Shown: positions 20,001 to 28,069, numbered from the stretch's first letter. The stretch: 64,000 nt of DNA from JADLHS01 sp964553795 (GCA_964553795.1 CAZKMR010000013.1:1-64000); one strand, 5' to 3'. Translations and numbers: made by a program. The notes: a model not told the origin generated them from the sequence alone.

Positions 20001-20884
20001 CCGGAAACATGACGTTGCAATCCGGCCTGACCGCCGGCTTGGGAGCCAACGGCAGCGCAAATGCCGCGGAAACCTTGAACATCACCGCGCCAATCAGCGG
20101 CAGCGGCAGTCTTCGCGTCGGCGTGGGCGCCGCGAACCTCGGCACGATTGTGCTTGCCGGCAACAACAGTTACACCGGTCCGACCACTGTGGCGGCGGGC
20201 ACGTTGGTGGTGAACGGTGCTAACGGCAACTCCGCCGTCACCGTCAACTCGAGTGGCACGCTGGCGGGCACAGGTTCGATTGGCGGTTCCGTCAATGTGC
20301 TAACAGGTGGCAACTTGACTCCGGGCATTCCCGCTCGGGGCGCGTTGCTCGCCACGATTGGGACATTGACCGCCGGGCCAACCACCGTCAGCGGCACCGT
20401 GACGATGAAGATCAATCGTACGGGCGCTCCGACGAGCGACCGATTGGTCGCGCCCAGCGTGACCGTGAATGCCGGCGCGACTTTGACCCTGAACAACCTC
20501 GGCGGAACGGACTTTGTCGCCGGCGACACGTTCGCATTGTTCAGCGCGCCGATTAGTGGCGCATTCACAACGCTCAACCTGCCCGCGTTGCCTTCAAATC
20601 TGACGTGGACCAACAAACTGGCCATTGATGGAACGCTCGCGGTGGTTTCCACCAGCGCGGTGAATCCAAATCCCGCGCCCATCACCATTACCGCGACGGG
20701 CAACAGTCTGACCCTGACGTGGCCGCTCGATCGCACGGGCTGGACCTTGCAGGCGCAGACCAATTCCACGGCGATTGGATTAAGCAACAACTGGGTGGAC
20801 GTGCCCGGTTCGACGACGACGAACTCCGTCACATTGCCCATTGGTCCCGCGAATGGCGCGGTGTTCTATCGGCTCAAATTGTGA
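14018..20884 (+). CDS. Giant secreted beta-strand-repeat (PATR-type) protein without a C-terminal barrel
   Basis: About 2290 aa. The start at 14018 (MTFLKSLSSPKKK) gives a short basic N-region before AAAVSLLAVFSGGAA; an ATG at 13991 is also possible. The protein has roughly a dozen copies of the autotransporter-associated beta-strand repeat, consensus LTKxGxGTLxLSGANTYxGxTxxxxGxL, spread from about residue 170 to 2100. They imply a long right-handed beta-helix. The C-terminus lacks the ~250-residue porin-like barrel of a type V autotransporter. It carries instead the Trp/FYR domain (LTLTWPL ... GAVFYRLKL) shared with other secreted proteins here. It is probably a surface or extracellular adhesin-like fibre. 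A strong hairpin follows 24 bases after the stop codon. Confidence 0.85.
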   Translation: MTFLKSLSSPKKKLCVAAAVSLLAVFSGGAATGSWNADTAGNWSDLTKWNDGFPTAAGDTANLTFDISAARTITIDTTARTVGVLTIGDPAASYFVYTLSASGGANLTFNNNGSGALLAKTIAANTALDLISAPLVLADNLTIDTAVTGTGNSGNSIQISSVISESGGARTLTKNGVGGIYLNGVNTYTGGTIINAGEIQFNTGAPFGFGPITVNGGSLAARTGNRTLTNSMIVGGDFTFNSATAGGNNLTLTGNVDLGNATRTITVASTANPSAFMSGIISGGNPNVGLIKAGPSTFNISGANTFSGDTRIVAGSLQLRVTPGAPTGTSLALQNSTLDLNAADAGNMNFQGSVGTVAATLGGLKGSRNQTLLNTSGASVALTVGNNGQSTTYSGSLSGAGGSLTKIGGGTLILSGANTYDGITTISGGTLQLGDGGANGSLSAFGYIQNDGNLTINQNDAVVQGVDFGGGTIGGSGSFTQAGTGTTTLNLANSYIGTTTISAGKLVVDSQQSSAGAVSVANNATLGVMVTSWAQWQPASLSLGAGAGCTLEFNNVANPGTTTAPLNPASVSRSGTVTVHVRSISGAITVGGSGYPLLGNMAGSTVGYTLGIQPPGVTGHLAVSGNTLTFVVDTVSDIWNAASPGGNWDVLTTANWTGNAANNTPPNTFQNGDNVLFNDTVFGPQTVTVTAPVTPGQVNVDNTATEYSISSSGANVIGGSTGLAKSGSGTLTLSGPNTYSGGTTLSGGQLNINDGGTSSANSAIGTGALTITGGSLGNTGPSDVTLLPNNPQFWNGNFGFVGAGFNLNLGTGAVTPSASRQINVSANTLTVGGVIGGGAISLTKTGDGTLALSAANTFSGGVTLNGGQLTLNNASALGTGTLTIGDNTIIDNGSGGDLTLANNPQVWNGSFTFAGSANLNLGLGNVSLPATRTVTVNGNTLTVGGVISGAGGLTKLGAGTLALLTANTYGSPSVDTAVNGGTVIIGNNQAFGGTRLNIADGVTLQSSDSTARVITNNLNFGSGAGGNNFFAGTGNLLFTASAANGSSKTLTINNPQTEFSGVLSGNMARTIAGTGLLIFSGANTYGLGTTILPGATLQLGNGGGTGSLSANGAIIVDGTLKFNRTNALVQGTHFSSAPITGSGSLVQDGSGTTTLTAANTYTGPTIVNNGGLFITPAYQNGGDFIVANGASFGVAANSVSNSAVVGTLTLGSGGATTLDFSYTFTGNPTNAALFANNVTISGTSAIRIGGTFVVGTFPVLKYNSLSGSFSTTVTGPRGVTATLSNDVVNKVIYVTVSAIGNGVVWTGTNSVSPNLWDLNNTVNWLIGGSPTTYIENVPPGDAVTFNDVGSGLVLLSNLVSPASVTLNNSAVNYTFQGTGGQINSAAGVTKVGAGTVTLNVPATFSGSTVLSNGIVNIGANQTWANLAGNSAVNVSAGTPTLTVDNTLNTTFAGNLSGVGTLTKTGNGVLNLPGTNSVSVNLFVKSGAVTLNSGPFTANSFVSIGQNGSDNGTLTLAGTASFTGNNDFNVGDVVASAGTLNIQDNASLTVSSFYVASANGAGSTASGTVNQNGGTVNQTSTATGVFAIGGRVENTSIGAVGVYNLNAGTLNAATAIRLGGGGTGTFNQNGGLVNVAVDINLARFNGSSGTYNLNGGTLRTIRVTSSTIVGATLNLNGGVLMAREDNTSLITNLSLVNVRNGGAVIDTAGFNVAVASPLQHSTIGGDNAIDGGLTKIGAGTLTLADVYASYTGPTFVAGGTLNVSPYSAFNLNDVTVSNATLRLAVNGGVASVIASSLDLKGTSALNLNYDQLFGAPIAALNVSGGLTVSGPTTINVFGYGWSVGQFPLVDYSGAALPNLNNFTLGALPYGVTATLVNNAANTSIDLLITSVSALNWIPMIGTDAFGTSSFNTGFNWQDFNPPFPGNGYYTRAFTLRSPADNLAYNFGGDVLAIDEGGQLLLKGTDGQIVTINNLLVNGGLIVYGVSTSDNFVQTLAGNMTLQSGLTAGLGANGSANAAETLNITAPISGSGSLRVGVGAANLGTIVLAGNNSYTGPTTVAAGTLVVNGANGNSAVTVNSSGTLAGTGSIGGSVNVLTGGNLTPGIPARGALLATIGTLTAGPTTVSGTVTMKINRTGAPTSDRLVAPSVTVNAGATLTLNNLGGTDFVAGDTFALFSAPISGAFTTLNLPALPSNLTWTNKLAIDGTLAVVSTSAVNPNPAPITITATGNSLTLTWPLDRTGWTLQAQTNSTAIGLSNNWVDVPGSTTTNSVTLPIGPANGAVFYRLKL

Positions 20885-20907
20885 CTAAGTAACACCTTCT
20901 CCCGACA

Positions 20908-20934
20908 CCCTCTCCCCATTCGATGGGGAGAGGG
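20908..20934. terminator. Perfect 12-bp hairpin after the giant repeat protein
   Basis: CCCTCTCCCCAT (20908-20919) pairs perfectly with ATGGGGAGAGGG (20923-20934) across a 3-base loop. It starts 24 bases past the stop at 20884. There is no T-run, so it may be a dispersed palindrome rather than a classical intrinsic terminator. Confidence 0.6.
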
Positions 20935-21012
20935 CCGGGTGCGGGGACGAATCGAAATCAATTCGCAAAAGATTTAACCAGAAAATAAGCCACACAAACC
21001 AAGTCCAAATCC

Positions 21013-21783
<771 letters not shown>

Positions 21784-21873
21784 TGGTCGGAATTGAAAGT
21801 GTTTAATTCCGCAGTCTGAATTGTTAGCACCGCTGCCTGAGCAACGCTCGGACGCGATTCAGGACAGGAGGAA

Positions 21874-22689
21874 ATGTCAGTCCGTTTATTGCTCATGAAA
21901 ACGACAGTCTTATCGAACTTGCTTCTGATTGCAGCCCTGCTGCCCGTCGGCGCGGCGGATTCCTCGCTTCCCAACACGCTCACCGCGACTGAAAAAGCCG
22001 CTGGCTGGCGATTGCTGTGGGATGGCCAAACTGCGAATGGCTGGCGCGCTGCGAAGTCGGATCAATTTCCAAAGAAAGGTTGGGAGATGACCAACGGCGT
22101 GTTGACCGTACTCGCCAGCGACGGCGGCGAATCCACGGGCGGCGGCGACATCATTACCACCGAACGCTTCTCGGAATTTGAACTGACGGTGGATTTCAAA
22201 ATCACCGAAGGCGCCAACAGCGGGATCAAATATTTCGTGCAACCAAACCTGGCGCCCATTGATCGCGTCACCGGCAAAGTTGCCACCGTCGGCTCGGCCA
22301 TCGGACCGGAATTTCAGATTCTCGACGACGTGCGCCACCCGGATGCCAAAATGGGCCGCGACGGCAATCGCACTATCGGTTCGCTTTACGACCTGATCCC
22401 CGCCGCTGCGAATAAACCCGTGAATCCGATTGGCGAATGGAACACCGCGCGCATCATCGTGGAAGGCCGGCATGTGGAGCATTGGCTGAACGGCGAGAAA
22501 GTTTTGACATACGAACGCGGCTCGGCAGCGTATCGCCAGTTGGTCGCTCAAAGCAAATATCGGAACATTCCGGAATTCGGCGAGTGGGCGGACGGTCACA
22601 TTCTCTTGCAAGACCACGGAAATCGCGTTTCCTTTCGCAATATCAAAATCCGCATTCCAGTGGCCAAAGCGTCCGCCGCGAAACTATAA
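21874..22689 (+). CDS. DUF1080 (3-keto-disaccharide hydrolase domain) secreted protein
   Basis: The mature protein is almost entirely one DUF1080 domain: WRLLWDGQTANGWRAA, then FELTVDFKITEGANSGIKYFV, GPEFQILDD, and NGEKVLTYERG, ending DHGNRVSFRNIKIRI. The fold is a concanavalin-like beta sandwich. Family members cleave 3-keto-glycosides or bind sugars. An ATG at 21895 starts a cleaner signal peptide (MKTTVLSNLLLIAALLPVGAAD). AGGAGG at 21866-21871 is only 2 bases from the ATG at 21874, so the start is uncertain. The oxidoreductase gene begins 8 bases after the stop. Such pairs suggest a route in which sugars are oxidised at C3 and the keto-glycoside is then hydrolysed. Confidence 0.9.
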   Translation: MSVRLLLMKTTVLSNLLLIAALLPVGAADSSLPNTLTATEKAAGWRLLWDGQTANGWRAAKSDQFPKKGWEMTNGVLTVLASDGGESTGGGDIITTERFSEFELTVDFKITEGANSGIKYFVQPNLAPIDRVTGKVATVGSAIGPEFQILDDVRHPDAKMGRDGNRTIGSLYDLIPAAANKPVNPIGEWNTARIIVEGRHVEHWLNGEKVLTYERGSAAYRQLVAQSKYRNIPEFGEWADGHILLQDHGNRVSFRNIKIRIPVAKASAAKL

Positions 22690-22697
22690 TTCGATTT

Positions 22698-24110
22698 ATG
22701 AAACCGAAATTTTCTTCCACCGCTGCCGCCGTCAATCGCAGAACATTTTTGAAAGGCACGCTCGCGACGGGAGCGTTGACCGCGCTCGCCCCCAATCTGT
22801 TGCTCGGGGCGACCGGCGATAAAGTGCGCCTCGCGTGTGTGGGCATCGGCAATCGCGGCGCCGACGTTATCAAGTTTCTCGAACAAACCGGGCTTTGCAC
22901 CATCGTCGCGCTCTGCGACACCGATATGGGTGCGAAACATACGGAAGCGATGCTGCGGCGTTTTCCGAACGTGCCGCGCTTTCAGGATTTTCGAAAGATG
23001 TTCGATCAGATGGGCAAGGACTTTGACGCCGTGTCCATCTGCACGCCGGACTTCTCGCATTTCCCAATCGCCATGCTCGCGATGTCGCAAGGCAAACACA
23101 TCTACGTCGAGAAACCGATGGCGCATAGTTTTCGTCAGCTCGAACTGATGATGGCGGCCGAGAAGAAATACAAGGTCGCCTGTCAGATGGGTAACCAGGG
23201 ACATTCCGAGGCGAACTATTTTCAGTTTCAAGCCTGGACGAAGGCCGGCGTCATCAAGGACGTCACGAAGATTACCGCGTTTATGAACAGTCCGCGCCGC
23301 TGGCACGGGCTGAACGTAGATGACTTTTTGCCCGCTCAACCCGTGCCGGAAACCCTCGACTGGGATTGCTGGTTGGCCACCGCGCGGCAACTGGCCTACA
23401 ACAAAGGTTACGTCAACGGCGACTGGCGCTCGTGGTATGAATTCGGAAATGGTGCACTGGGCGATTGGGGCGCGCACATCTTCGACACCGCGCACGAATT
23501 CCTTGACCTCGGATTGCCGACCGAAGTCGAACCCAAACTCGAAGGCTGGAATGCGTTCATCTTTCCCCAGGCCTCGACGTTGGCGTTTCGTTTCCCATCG
23601 CGCGGCGGGAAACCGCCGGTGGAATTAACCTGGTACGACGGCCAGAAGAATCTTCCGCCGCTGCCGGCTAATTTCGGCGAAGCCGTCGTCGATCCCAACA
23701 TTCCGCCGCCCTCCGTCGGCAGCATTGACACCAAACGCATGCCGCCCGGCAAAGTGATTTACGGTGACGGCGTCGTTTTTCAAGGCGGCACACATGGCGC
23801 GACGCTCCGCATCATCGGCGGCGCGAACGCCGAGGAAGCCAAGGCGCGTCAGCCCGAAGTGCCGCGCAGTCCGTCGAATCACGCCGCGAACTTTCTCAAA
23901 GCGGCAAAGGGCGAGGAGAAGTGTCGTTCCAATTTCGCGGTCGCCGGCCCGCTGTGTCAGGCGATGGCCTTGGGCATCATCGCGCAGCGAGTGAACGCGA
24001 CAATTAAGTTCGATCCGTCCACCCGCCAAATCACCAATCACAAAGCCGCCAACGAACTCTTGCAGGGCGTGCCGCCACGCGCGGGATGGGAACAGTTTTA
24101 TAAGCTTTGA
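22698..24110 (+). CDS. Tat-exported Gfo/Idh/MocA family oxidoreductase
   Basis: 470 aa from the ATG at 22698; an upstream open extension is only read-through of the DUF1080 gene in another frame. The twin-arginine signal NRRTFLKGTLATGALTAL targets the folded protein to the periplasm. The Rossmann domain begins VRLACVGIGNRGADV, followed by ALCDTD and the family motif VEKPMAHS (EKP). GDWGAHIFDTAHEFL carries the D/H residues usual in the C-terminal domain. The protein is likely to carry tightly bound NAD(P), like glucose-fructose oxidoreductase. With DUF1080 just upstream, oxidation of a sugar or sugar alcohol is likely; the substrate is unknown. Confidence 0.92.
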   Translation: MKPKFSSTAAAVNRRTFLKGTLATGALTALAPNLLLGATGDKVRLACVGIGNRGADVIKFLEQTGLCTIVALCDTDMGAKHTEAMLRRFPNVPRFQDFRKMFDQMGKDFDAVSICTPDFSHFPIAMLAMSQGKHIYVEKPMAHSFRQLELMMAAEKKYKVACQMGNQGHSEANYFQFQAWTKAGVIKDVTKITAFMNSPRRWHGLNVDDFLPAQPVPETLDWDCWLATARQLAYNKGYVNGDWRSWYEFGNGALGDWGAHIFDTAHEFLDLGLPTEVEPKLEGWNAFIFPQASTLAFRFPSRGGKPPVELTWYDGQKNLPPLPANFGEAVVDPNIPPPSVGSIDTKRMPPGKVIYGDGVVFQGGTHGATLRIIGGANAEEAKARQPEVPRSPSNHAANFLKAAKGEEKCRSNFAVAGPLCQAMALGIIAQRVNATIKFDPSTRQITNHKAANELLQGVPPRAGWEQFYKL

Positions 24111-24134
24111 AGCTTCCAATGAGTTGGTGGTGTT

Positions 24135-24162
24135 GCCGTCAATCAGTAAGGCGATTGACGGC
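24135..24162 (+). terminator. 10-bp perfect hairpin after the oxidoreductase
   Basis: GCCGTCAATC (24135-24144) pairs with GATTGACGGC (24153-24162) over an 8-base loop, 25 bases past the stop codon at 24110. No T-run follows, so termination is only suggested. Confidence 0.45.
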
Positions 24163-24357
24163 GTGAGATTGACTGGATTAAACGCCGAAGCTTCGCAGAA
24201 GATTTTCTCGCAGCAATAATTGAGAGAATCATCGCAAGAAGCGGATTGCCGGTCCAGGCAGGTGGGCGCAGGGTTGGGACATGAGCTTTGCAACGTGCTG
24301 TAGCTCGCCTCTGGCACAACCGGAGGTCGCTCCACGAGATCTTCCAACCCACGACCT

Positions 24358-25527
24358 ATGTTAAACATTGCCCTGTTCGGTCCGCCCGGCGCCGGGAAAG
24401 GCACCCAGTCGGAATTTCTGATCAACAAATACAATCTTTTCTACATCTCCACGGGCGATTTGTTGCGTCAGGAACTCGCCAACAAAACCAGGCTCGGGCT
24501 CGAAGCGCAAAGCATCATTGCTTCCGGTGGGTTGGTGCCCGACGAAATCATCGTGCAGATCATCGAGAAGACGATCACCGAGAACCCGGGCGCGAATGGC
24601 TTTTTGTTCGATGGTTTTCCGCGCACGTATATCCAGGCGTACATCCTCGAAGGTTTGATGCTGAAGTTGAACACCTCGTTGAATTGTCTGATCAGCCTCA
24701 CCGTGCCGGAGGAGCAATGCGTGCAACGGTTGTTGCAACGCGGACTGGTATCTGGCCGGAGCGATGACAACGAAGCCGTGATCCGCAACCGCCTCAAGGA
24801 ATACAGCCAGAAAACCCTGCCGGTGCTGCAATTTTACCGGGATCGCGGCGTTTACCTCGAAGCCGACGGCACCGCCGAGATTCAAGCGGTACATCAGCTC
24901 ATCTCGGAAATCATCCGGACCGAGCTCAGCAAACGCCTATTCAATGTGGTGGTCTTCGGTTACCCCGGCTCGGGACGCGGCTCGCAGGGCAAGGCGGTGG
25001 CACAGAAGTTCGGGCTCGAATATGTCGCCACCGGCTCAATGCTCGACCAGGAAATCAAACAAGGCACGGACATCGGCCGGAAAATCACAGCCATGTACGA
25101 GAACGGCCAGTTGGTGCCCGACGAAATCGTGGTGCAACTCATCGAGAAGAAACTGGCGGATTCCAAGGGCGTGAAAGGATTCATTTTCAAGGGATTTCCC
25201 CGCACGCTGGTGCAGTCCTACATTCTCGATGGCCTGCTGAAAAAGCACGGTTCGTCCATCTCGCAGATTATTGAAATCGAAGTCCCGACGCTGGAACTCA
25301 TCCGGCGTTTGGATGAGCGGAGTCAAACCCCCAACTGCATGCCGTATGACAGCAGCACGGCGAAGATTGTGAAACGTCTGCATGAACACGAAACGAAGAC
25401 CGTGCCGGTGATCGAAAAGTATAAGCAGCGGCACGACGTGATTAAGGTCAACGGCCTGGGCACGTTTGAGGAAGTGTTTGAGCGCATCTCGACCGGAATC
25501 GAGGATGGTTTCAAACGCATGCGATAG
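24358..25527 (+). CDS. Tandem adenylate kinase, second copy degenerate
   Basis: 389 aa made of two adenylate-kinase-like halves. The first (about 1-190) has an intact P-loop GPPGAGKGT (8-16), DGFPR (85-89) and a short lid with GRSDDNEAVIRNRL, so it should convert ATP and AMP to 2 ADP. The second (about 194-389) is homologous over its whole length (STGDLLRQEL against ATGSMLDQEI; GLVPDEIIVQIIEK against QLVPDEIVVQLIEK). Its P-loop, however, is GYPGSGRGS (201-209): the essential Lys is R207. DGFPR has become KGFPR, and the RxDD lid motif is gone. The second half therefore probably lacks catalysis and may regulate or bind nucleotide. Whether this is the cell's only adenylate kinase cannot be told from here. 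Confidence 0.9.
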   Translation: MLNIALFGPPGAGKGTQSEFLINKYNLFYISTGDLLRQELANKTRLGLEAQSIIASGGLVPDEIIVQIIEKTITENPGANGFLFDGFPRTYIQAYILEGLMLKLNTSLNCLISLTVPEEQCVQRLLQRGLVSGRSDDNEAVIRNRLKEYSQKTLPVLQFYRDRGVYLEADGTAEIQAVHQLISEIIRTELSKRLFNVVVFGYPGSGRGSQGKAVAQKFGLEYVATGSMLDQEIKQGTDIGRKITAMYENGQLVPDEIVVQLIEKKLADSKGVKGFIFKGFPRTLVQSYILDGLLKKHGSSISQIIEIEVPTLELIRRLDERSQTPNCMPYDSSTAKIVKRLHEHETKTVPVIEKYKQRHDVIKVNGLGTFEEVFERISTGIEDGFKRMR

Positions 25528-25560
25528 GCGGAAAATCTCGGGGCGCCCGGTTTGCGGCCA

Positions 25561-27129
25561 CTATTTGGCGATGGCGTAAAGGTGGGTCATGGTCGCGACG
25601 TAAATCACGTTGTTCGCGGCGGTGGCGGTGGCGCTGATGGGGGTGCGGAGATCAAGTTCGGTGAGGACTTGCTTTTCTTTCTTCGCGGCGAAGACGTAGA
25701 AGTTGCCGCTGCGCGTGCCGAGATAGACTTTACCGTCAGCGACGTAGGGTGACGCCCAGGTCTCGCCTTTGATGTCGTGCGTCCACAGCGGCTTGCCAGT
25801 GCTGGCCTCGACACAGTGAAACTTGCGGCCACAATCAGCGATGAATACGAGTCCCTCGAAAACCGCCGGCGTGGTCATGACGTGTTTTTCGAGCGGATAC
25901 GACCAGATCAAGCCGTTGGTGGTGATGTCGCCGGTCTTCGTGGCATCAATGCACTTGAGCCAGGCTTCGTTCTTGCCCCACCACAAATCGCCGCCGCCCG
26001 CGACGTAAAGTCGGTCGTTCACCATTACGGGCATGCCGTAGATGTTGCTCGGACCTTCGCGGCGATTTCCGGTGAAGCGATGCACCTCGGTTTTCGGCGC
26101 GCCGGGATCGAAGTCGAATTGAAACACTTCCTTCAGCTTTTGGACTTCGTTGGAGGGCGAGTTTTGCGAGAGCGGTTCGAAGGCGTAAACGACGCCGTTG
26201 CCGCCGCAGAAAAAGAGCAGTGTTTTTCCATTCACTGTGCCGAGCGACGGTGAGGCCCACGTGTTGTGAAAGACTGTGGGCGCGATGTCTTCGTCGTCGT
26301 GGGCGAGCAGTTTGCCGGTGGTTTTGTCGAGGACGATGAGGCTCGGCGCAGCGGGCGCGCGAATGCGGCGGTGCGTGTTGTCCACGCCGTTGGCGGAATT
26401 GAGATAAAGATGATTCCCGTGAATGAGAATGGAACTGTGCGCGGCATCGTGCGGCCAAATGCCGATCTCGTTCACCAGATCGAAGCGCCACAAAATGTCC
26501 GCGTCCAACGGGCCGGGTTGCAGCAATTTTTCATCGGCGGGCGGGTGCAATGATTCCGGTTTTGTTTCCGCGCCGATTTGTTGGCGGGGCGGCGCATTGG
26601 CATCGTCGGGTGGCGTCAGGTAAGCGGCTTCGTCGCGAAACGGACCGTCGTTGCCGTTCGCCAGGCCCTTGGCGTCGAGGCAGACGACCGCGCCGCGATT
26701 GTCCACGAGATAAACGCGGTCGCCCTCCACGGTGGCAGTGGACGACATGCCCATCTTGGGCCAATCCATGTAGGCGTCTTCGTTGCGCTTTGGGACGACA
26801 AGTTGCCAGAGCAATTCGCCGTTTGCTTCGTTGAAACACATGAACACGCCGCGATCACCCTGATGCTTCGGATCGCGCGGTTCTTCGTTATTCGTGCCGA
26901 TGTAAACGCGACCATTGGCGATGACGGGAGTGGAATGCGTTTGCGTGCCGAGTTTAGCCACCCACTTGATATTCTGGCCGGATTGCGGGTCGAAGGTAGC
27001 GGGCAGGTTGCGTTCGGGGGAAACCATATTGCGCGACCACGCGGCGCCGAACTGCGGTTGGTCGGCGGCGAGTCCGCTGCTTGCGGCCAGGCAACTCCAC
27101 AGAGTCAGAATCGAGATGTTTCGCACCAT
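25561..27129 (-). CDS. Secreted PQQ-like beta-propeller protein
   Basis: The ATG at 27129 was chosen because it opens a signal peptide (MVRNISILTLWSCLAASSGLAAD); an upstream ATG at 27171 adds 14 residues. The 522-aa product has repeated propeller-blade sequences such as GRVYIGTNN, DRVYLVDNRGAVVCLDAKG, GNHLYLNSANG, TLLFFCGGNGVVYAFEP, DRLYVAGGGDLWWG and GKVYLGTRSGNFYVFAAKK. Typical partners are WRFDLVNEIG and GKPLWTHDIKGETWASP. This is the PQQ-like/BamB-like propeller. No cytochrome or dehydrogenase active-site signature was seen. A periplasmic or surface scaffolding role is as likely as an enzymatic one. Confidence 0.85.
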   Translation of the reverse strand: MVRNISILTLWSCLAASSGLAADQPQFGAAWSRNMVSPERNLPATFDPQSGQNIKWVAKLGTQTHSTPVIANGRVYIGTNNEEPRDPKHQGDRGVFMCFNEANGELLWQLVVPKRNEDAYMDWPKMGMSSTATVEGDRVYLVDNRGAVVCLDAKGLANGNDGPFRDEAAYLTPPDDANAPPRQQIGAETKPESLHPPADEKLLQPGPLDADILWRFDLVNEIGIWPHDAAHSSILIHGNHLYLNSANGVDNTHRRIRAPAAPSLIVLDKTTGKLLAHDDEDIAPTVFHNTWASPSLGTVNGKTLLFFCGGNGVVYAFEPLSQNSPSNEVQKLKEVFQFDFDPGAPKTEVHRFTGNRREGPSNIYGMPVMVNDRLYVAGGGDLWWGKNEAWLKCIDATKTGDITTNGLIWSYPLEKHVMTTPAVFEGLVFIADCGRKFHCVEASTGKPLWTHDIKGETWASPYVADGKVYLGTRSGNFYVFAAKKEKQVLTELDLRTPISATATAANNVIYVATMTHLYAIAK

Positions 27130-27430
27130 GCTGATGGCGCACAGAGAAGCGGATGAACGCGCCGGGAACAAGATTTAAGCAGGCATCCAGGGTGACGGGA
27201 TGGTCTGAAGTGTGCCACCGGCGGTTCAGGATGTTTCACGTGGTCGCGGCGGGAATTCGAAAACCTGAGGAAATCCGCCGCATACAACATTTTCTTAACT
27301 GGGCACGGAAACTGTTAAGAAGGAAAGCGGCACTGAACCAACCCGAGCCGAATCCTGATAGCGAACGCATTTTGTTCGGGTGAGGATCATGTCAATTCAA
27401 CCAAACCAAGATGGAAAAAGAAGGAAGTCT
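27130..27430. other. 301-bp divergent intergenic region with inverted repeat
   Basis: The region separates the PQQ-propeller gene (minus) from the small lipoprotein gene (plus) and so should contain both promoters. TTCTTAAC (27292-27299) and GTTAAGAA (27314-27321) form a perfect 8-bp inverted repeat with a 14-base spacer, which could be an operator. No promoter could be assigned with confidence. Confidence 0.45.
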
Positions 27431-27607
27431 ATGAAGATGAAGTATGCCGTTCTAACTCTGGTCGCGGCGCTGGCAGTGCTGGGTTGCAAACCGCAATCCG
27501 AAAGCGGGGCCGACACCAACAATCTGAACTCCGGCAGCGCCAATGAAGCGCCGGCCGCGCCGGCGACCACCAACGCGCCCGCGAATAGCGTTCCACCCAC
27601 GCCTTAG
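27431..27607 (+). CDS. Small Pro/Ala/Asn-rich lipoprotein
   Basis: 58 aa. The start at 27431 was chosen because AAGGAAG lies just upstream and a lipoprotein signal follows immediately: MKMKYAVLTLVAALAVLGC with lipobox LAVLGC. The mature part is a short flexible tail rich in Asn, Ser, Ala and Pro (ending ANSVPPTP), with no fold predicted by eye. An in-frame ATG at 27380 would put 17 hydrophilic residues ahead of the signal and is unlikely. No function is known. A GC-rich hairpin follows. Confidence 0.7.
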   Translation: MKMKYAVLTLVAALAVLGCKPQSESGADTNNLNSGSANEAPAAPATTNAPANSVPPTP

Positions 27608-27639
27608 TTTAACGAGCGCTTTCGAGCGCAGCGCAACTC

Positions 27640-27665
27640 GCCCGGCACCGCATCCGGTGTCGGGC
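27640..27665 (+). terminator. GC-rich hairpin after the small lipoprotein
   Basis: GCCCGGCACC (27640-27649) pairs at 9 of 10 positions with GGTGTCGGGC (27656-27665) over a 6-base loop, followed by GTTTC. It lies 32 bases past the stop codon and resembles an intrinsic terminator with a weak T-run. Confidence 0.55.
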
Positions 27666-27782
27666 GTTTCGATCATTCCTGCATCAGTTCCGCCGGCCCA
27701 GCAGGTCTGGATTTGCGGCATAAAGCAAAGCCTGTGAGGAACTGATTGCCAAAGATGATTTTGGCGCCACACTGTCGCGCGT

Positions 27783-28028
27783 ATGGAAAACTGGCTCTGG
27801 TTTACCTTGATCGGTCTGGCGGCGGGTTTTCTCGCCGGGTTGGTGGTGAAGGGTCACGGCTTCGGTATCGTGGGCAATCTGATTGTCGGCGTCGTGGGCG
27901 CGTTACTGGGCGGATTCCTCTTCAATCTGGTGGGGCTGAGCGCCACTGGCCGTCTGGGCCAACTGATTTGCGCGCTTGTCGGGGCGATTGTGTTGCTGTT
28001 CCTGTTGCGCTTTGTGAAGAGCAAATAA
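27783..28028 (+). CDS. GlsB/YeaQ/YmgE-type small membrane protein
   Basis: 81 aa with three hydrophobic segments: WFTLIGLAAGFLAGLVV, GIVGNLIVGVVGALLGGFLF and LICALVGAIVLLFLLRFV. The Gly-rich pattern, with GNLIVGVVGALLGG and a short basic C-terminus (KSK), is that of the transglycosylase-associated/YeaQ family (PF04226 type) of inner-membrane proteins, often stress-induced. The biochemical role is unknown. It is a single gene after a likely terminator and is convergent with the DUF3616 gene. Confidence 0.88.
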   Translation: MENWLWFTLIGLAAGFLAGLVVKGHGFGIVGNLIVGVVGALLGGFLFNLVGLSATGRLGQLICALVGAIVLLFLLRFVKSK

Positions 28029-28069
28029 GCCGAGTTTCGCGGCATTGACCGCGCCGGATGGAGCGCCGT

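Noticed and set aside
14500..20300. CRISPR array or DNA repeat array inside the giant gene
   Set aside because: The repetition is at protein level with varied codons and irregular spacing; no identical repeat-spacer pattern.
14018..20884. Calling the giant repeat protein a classical autotransporter
   Set aside because: No C-terminal barrel was seen; the end is the shared Trp/FYR domain.
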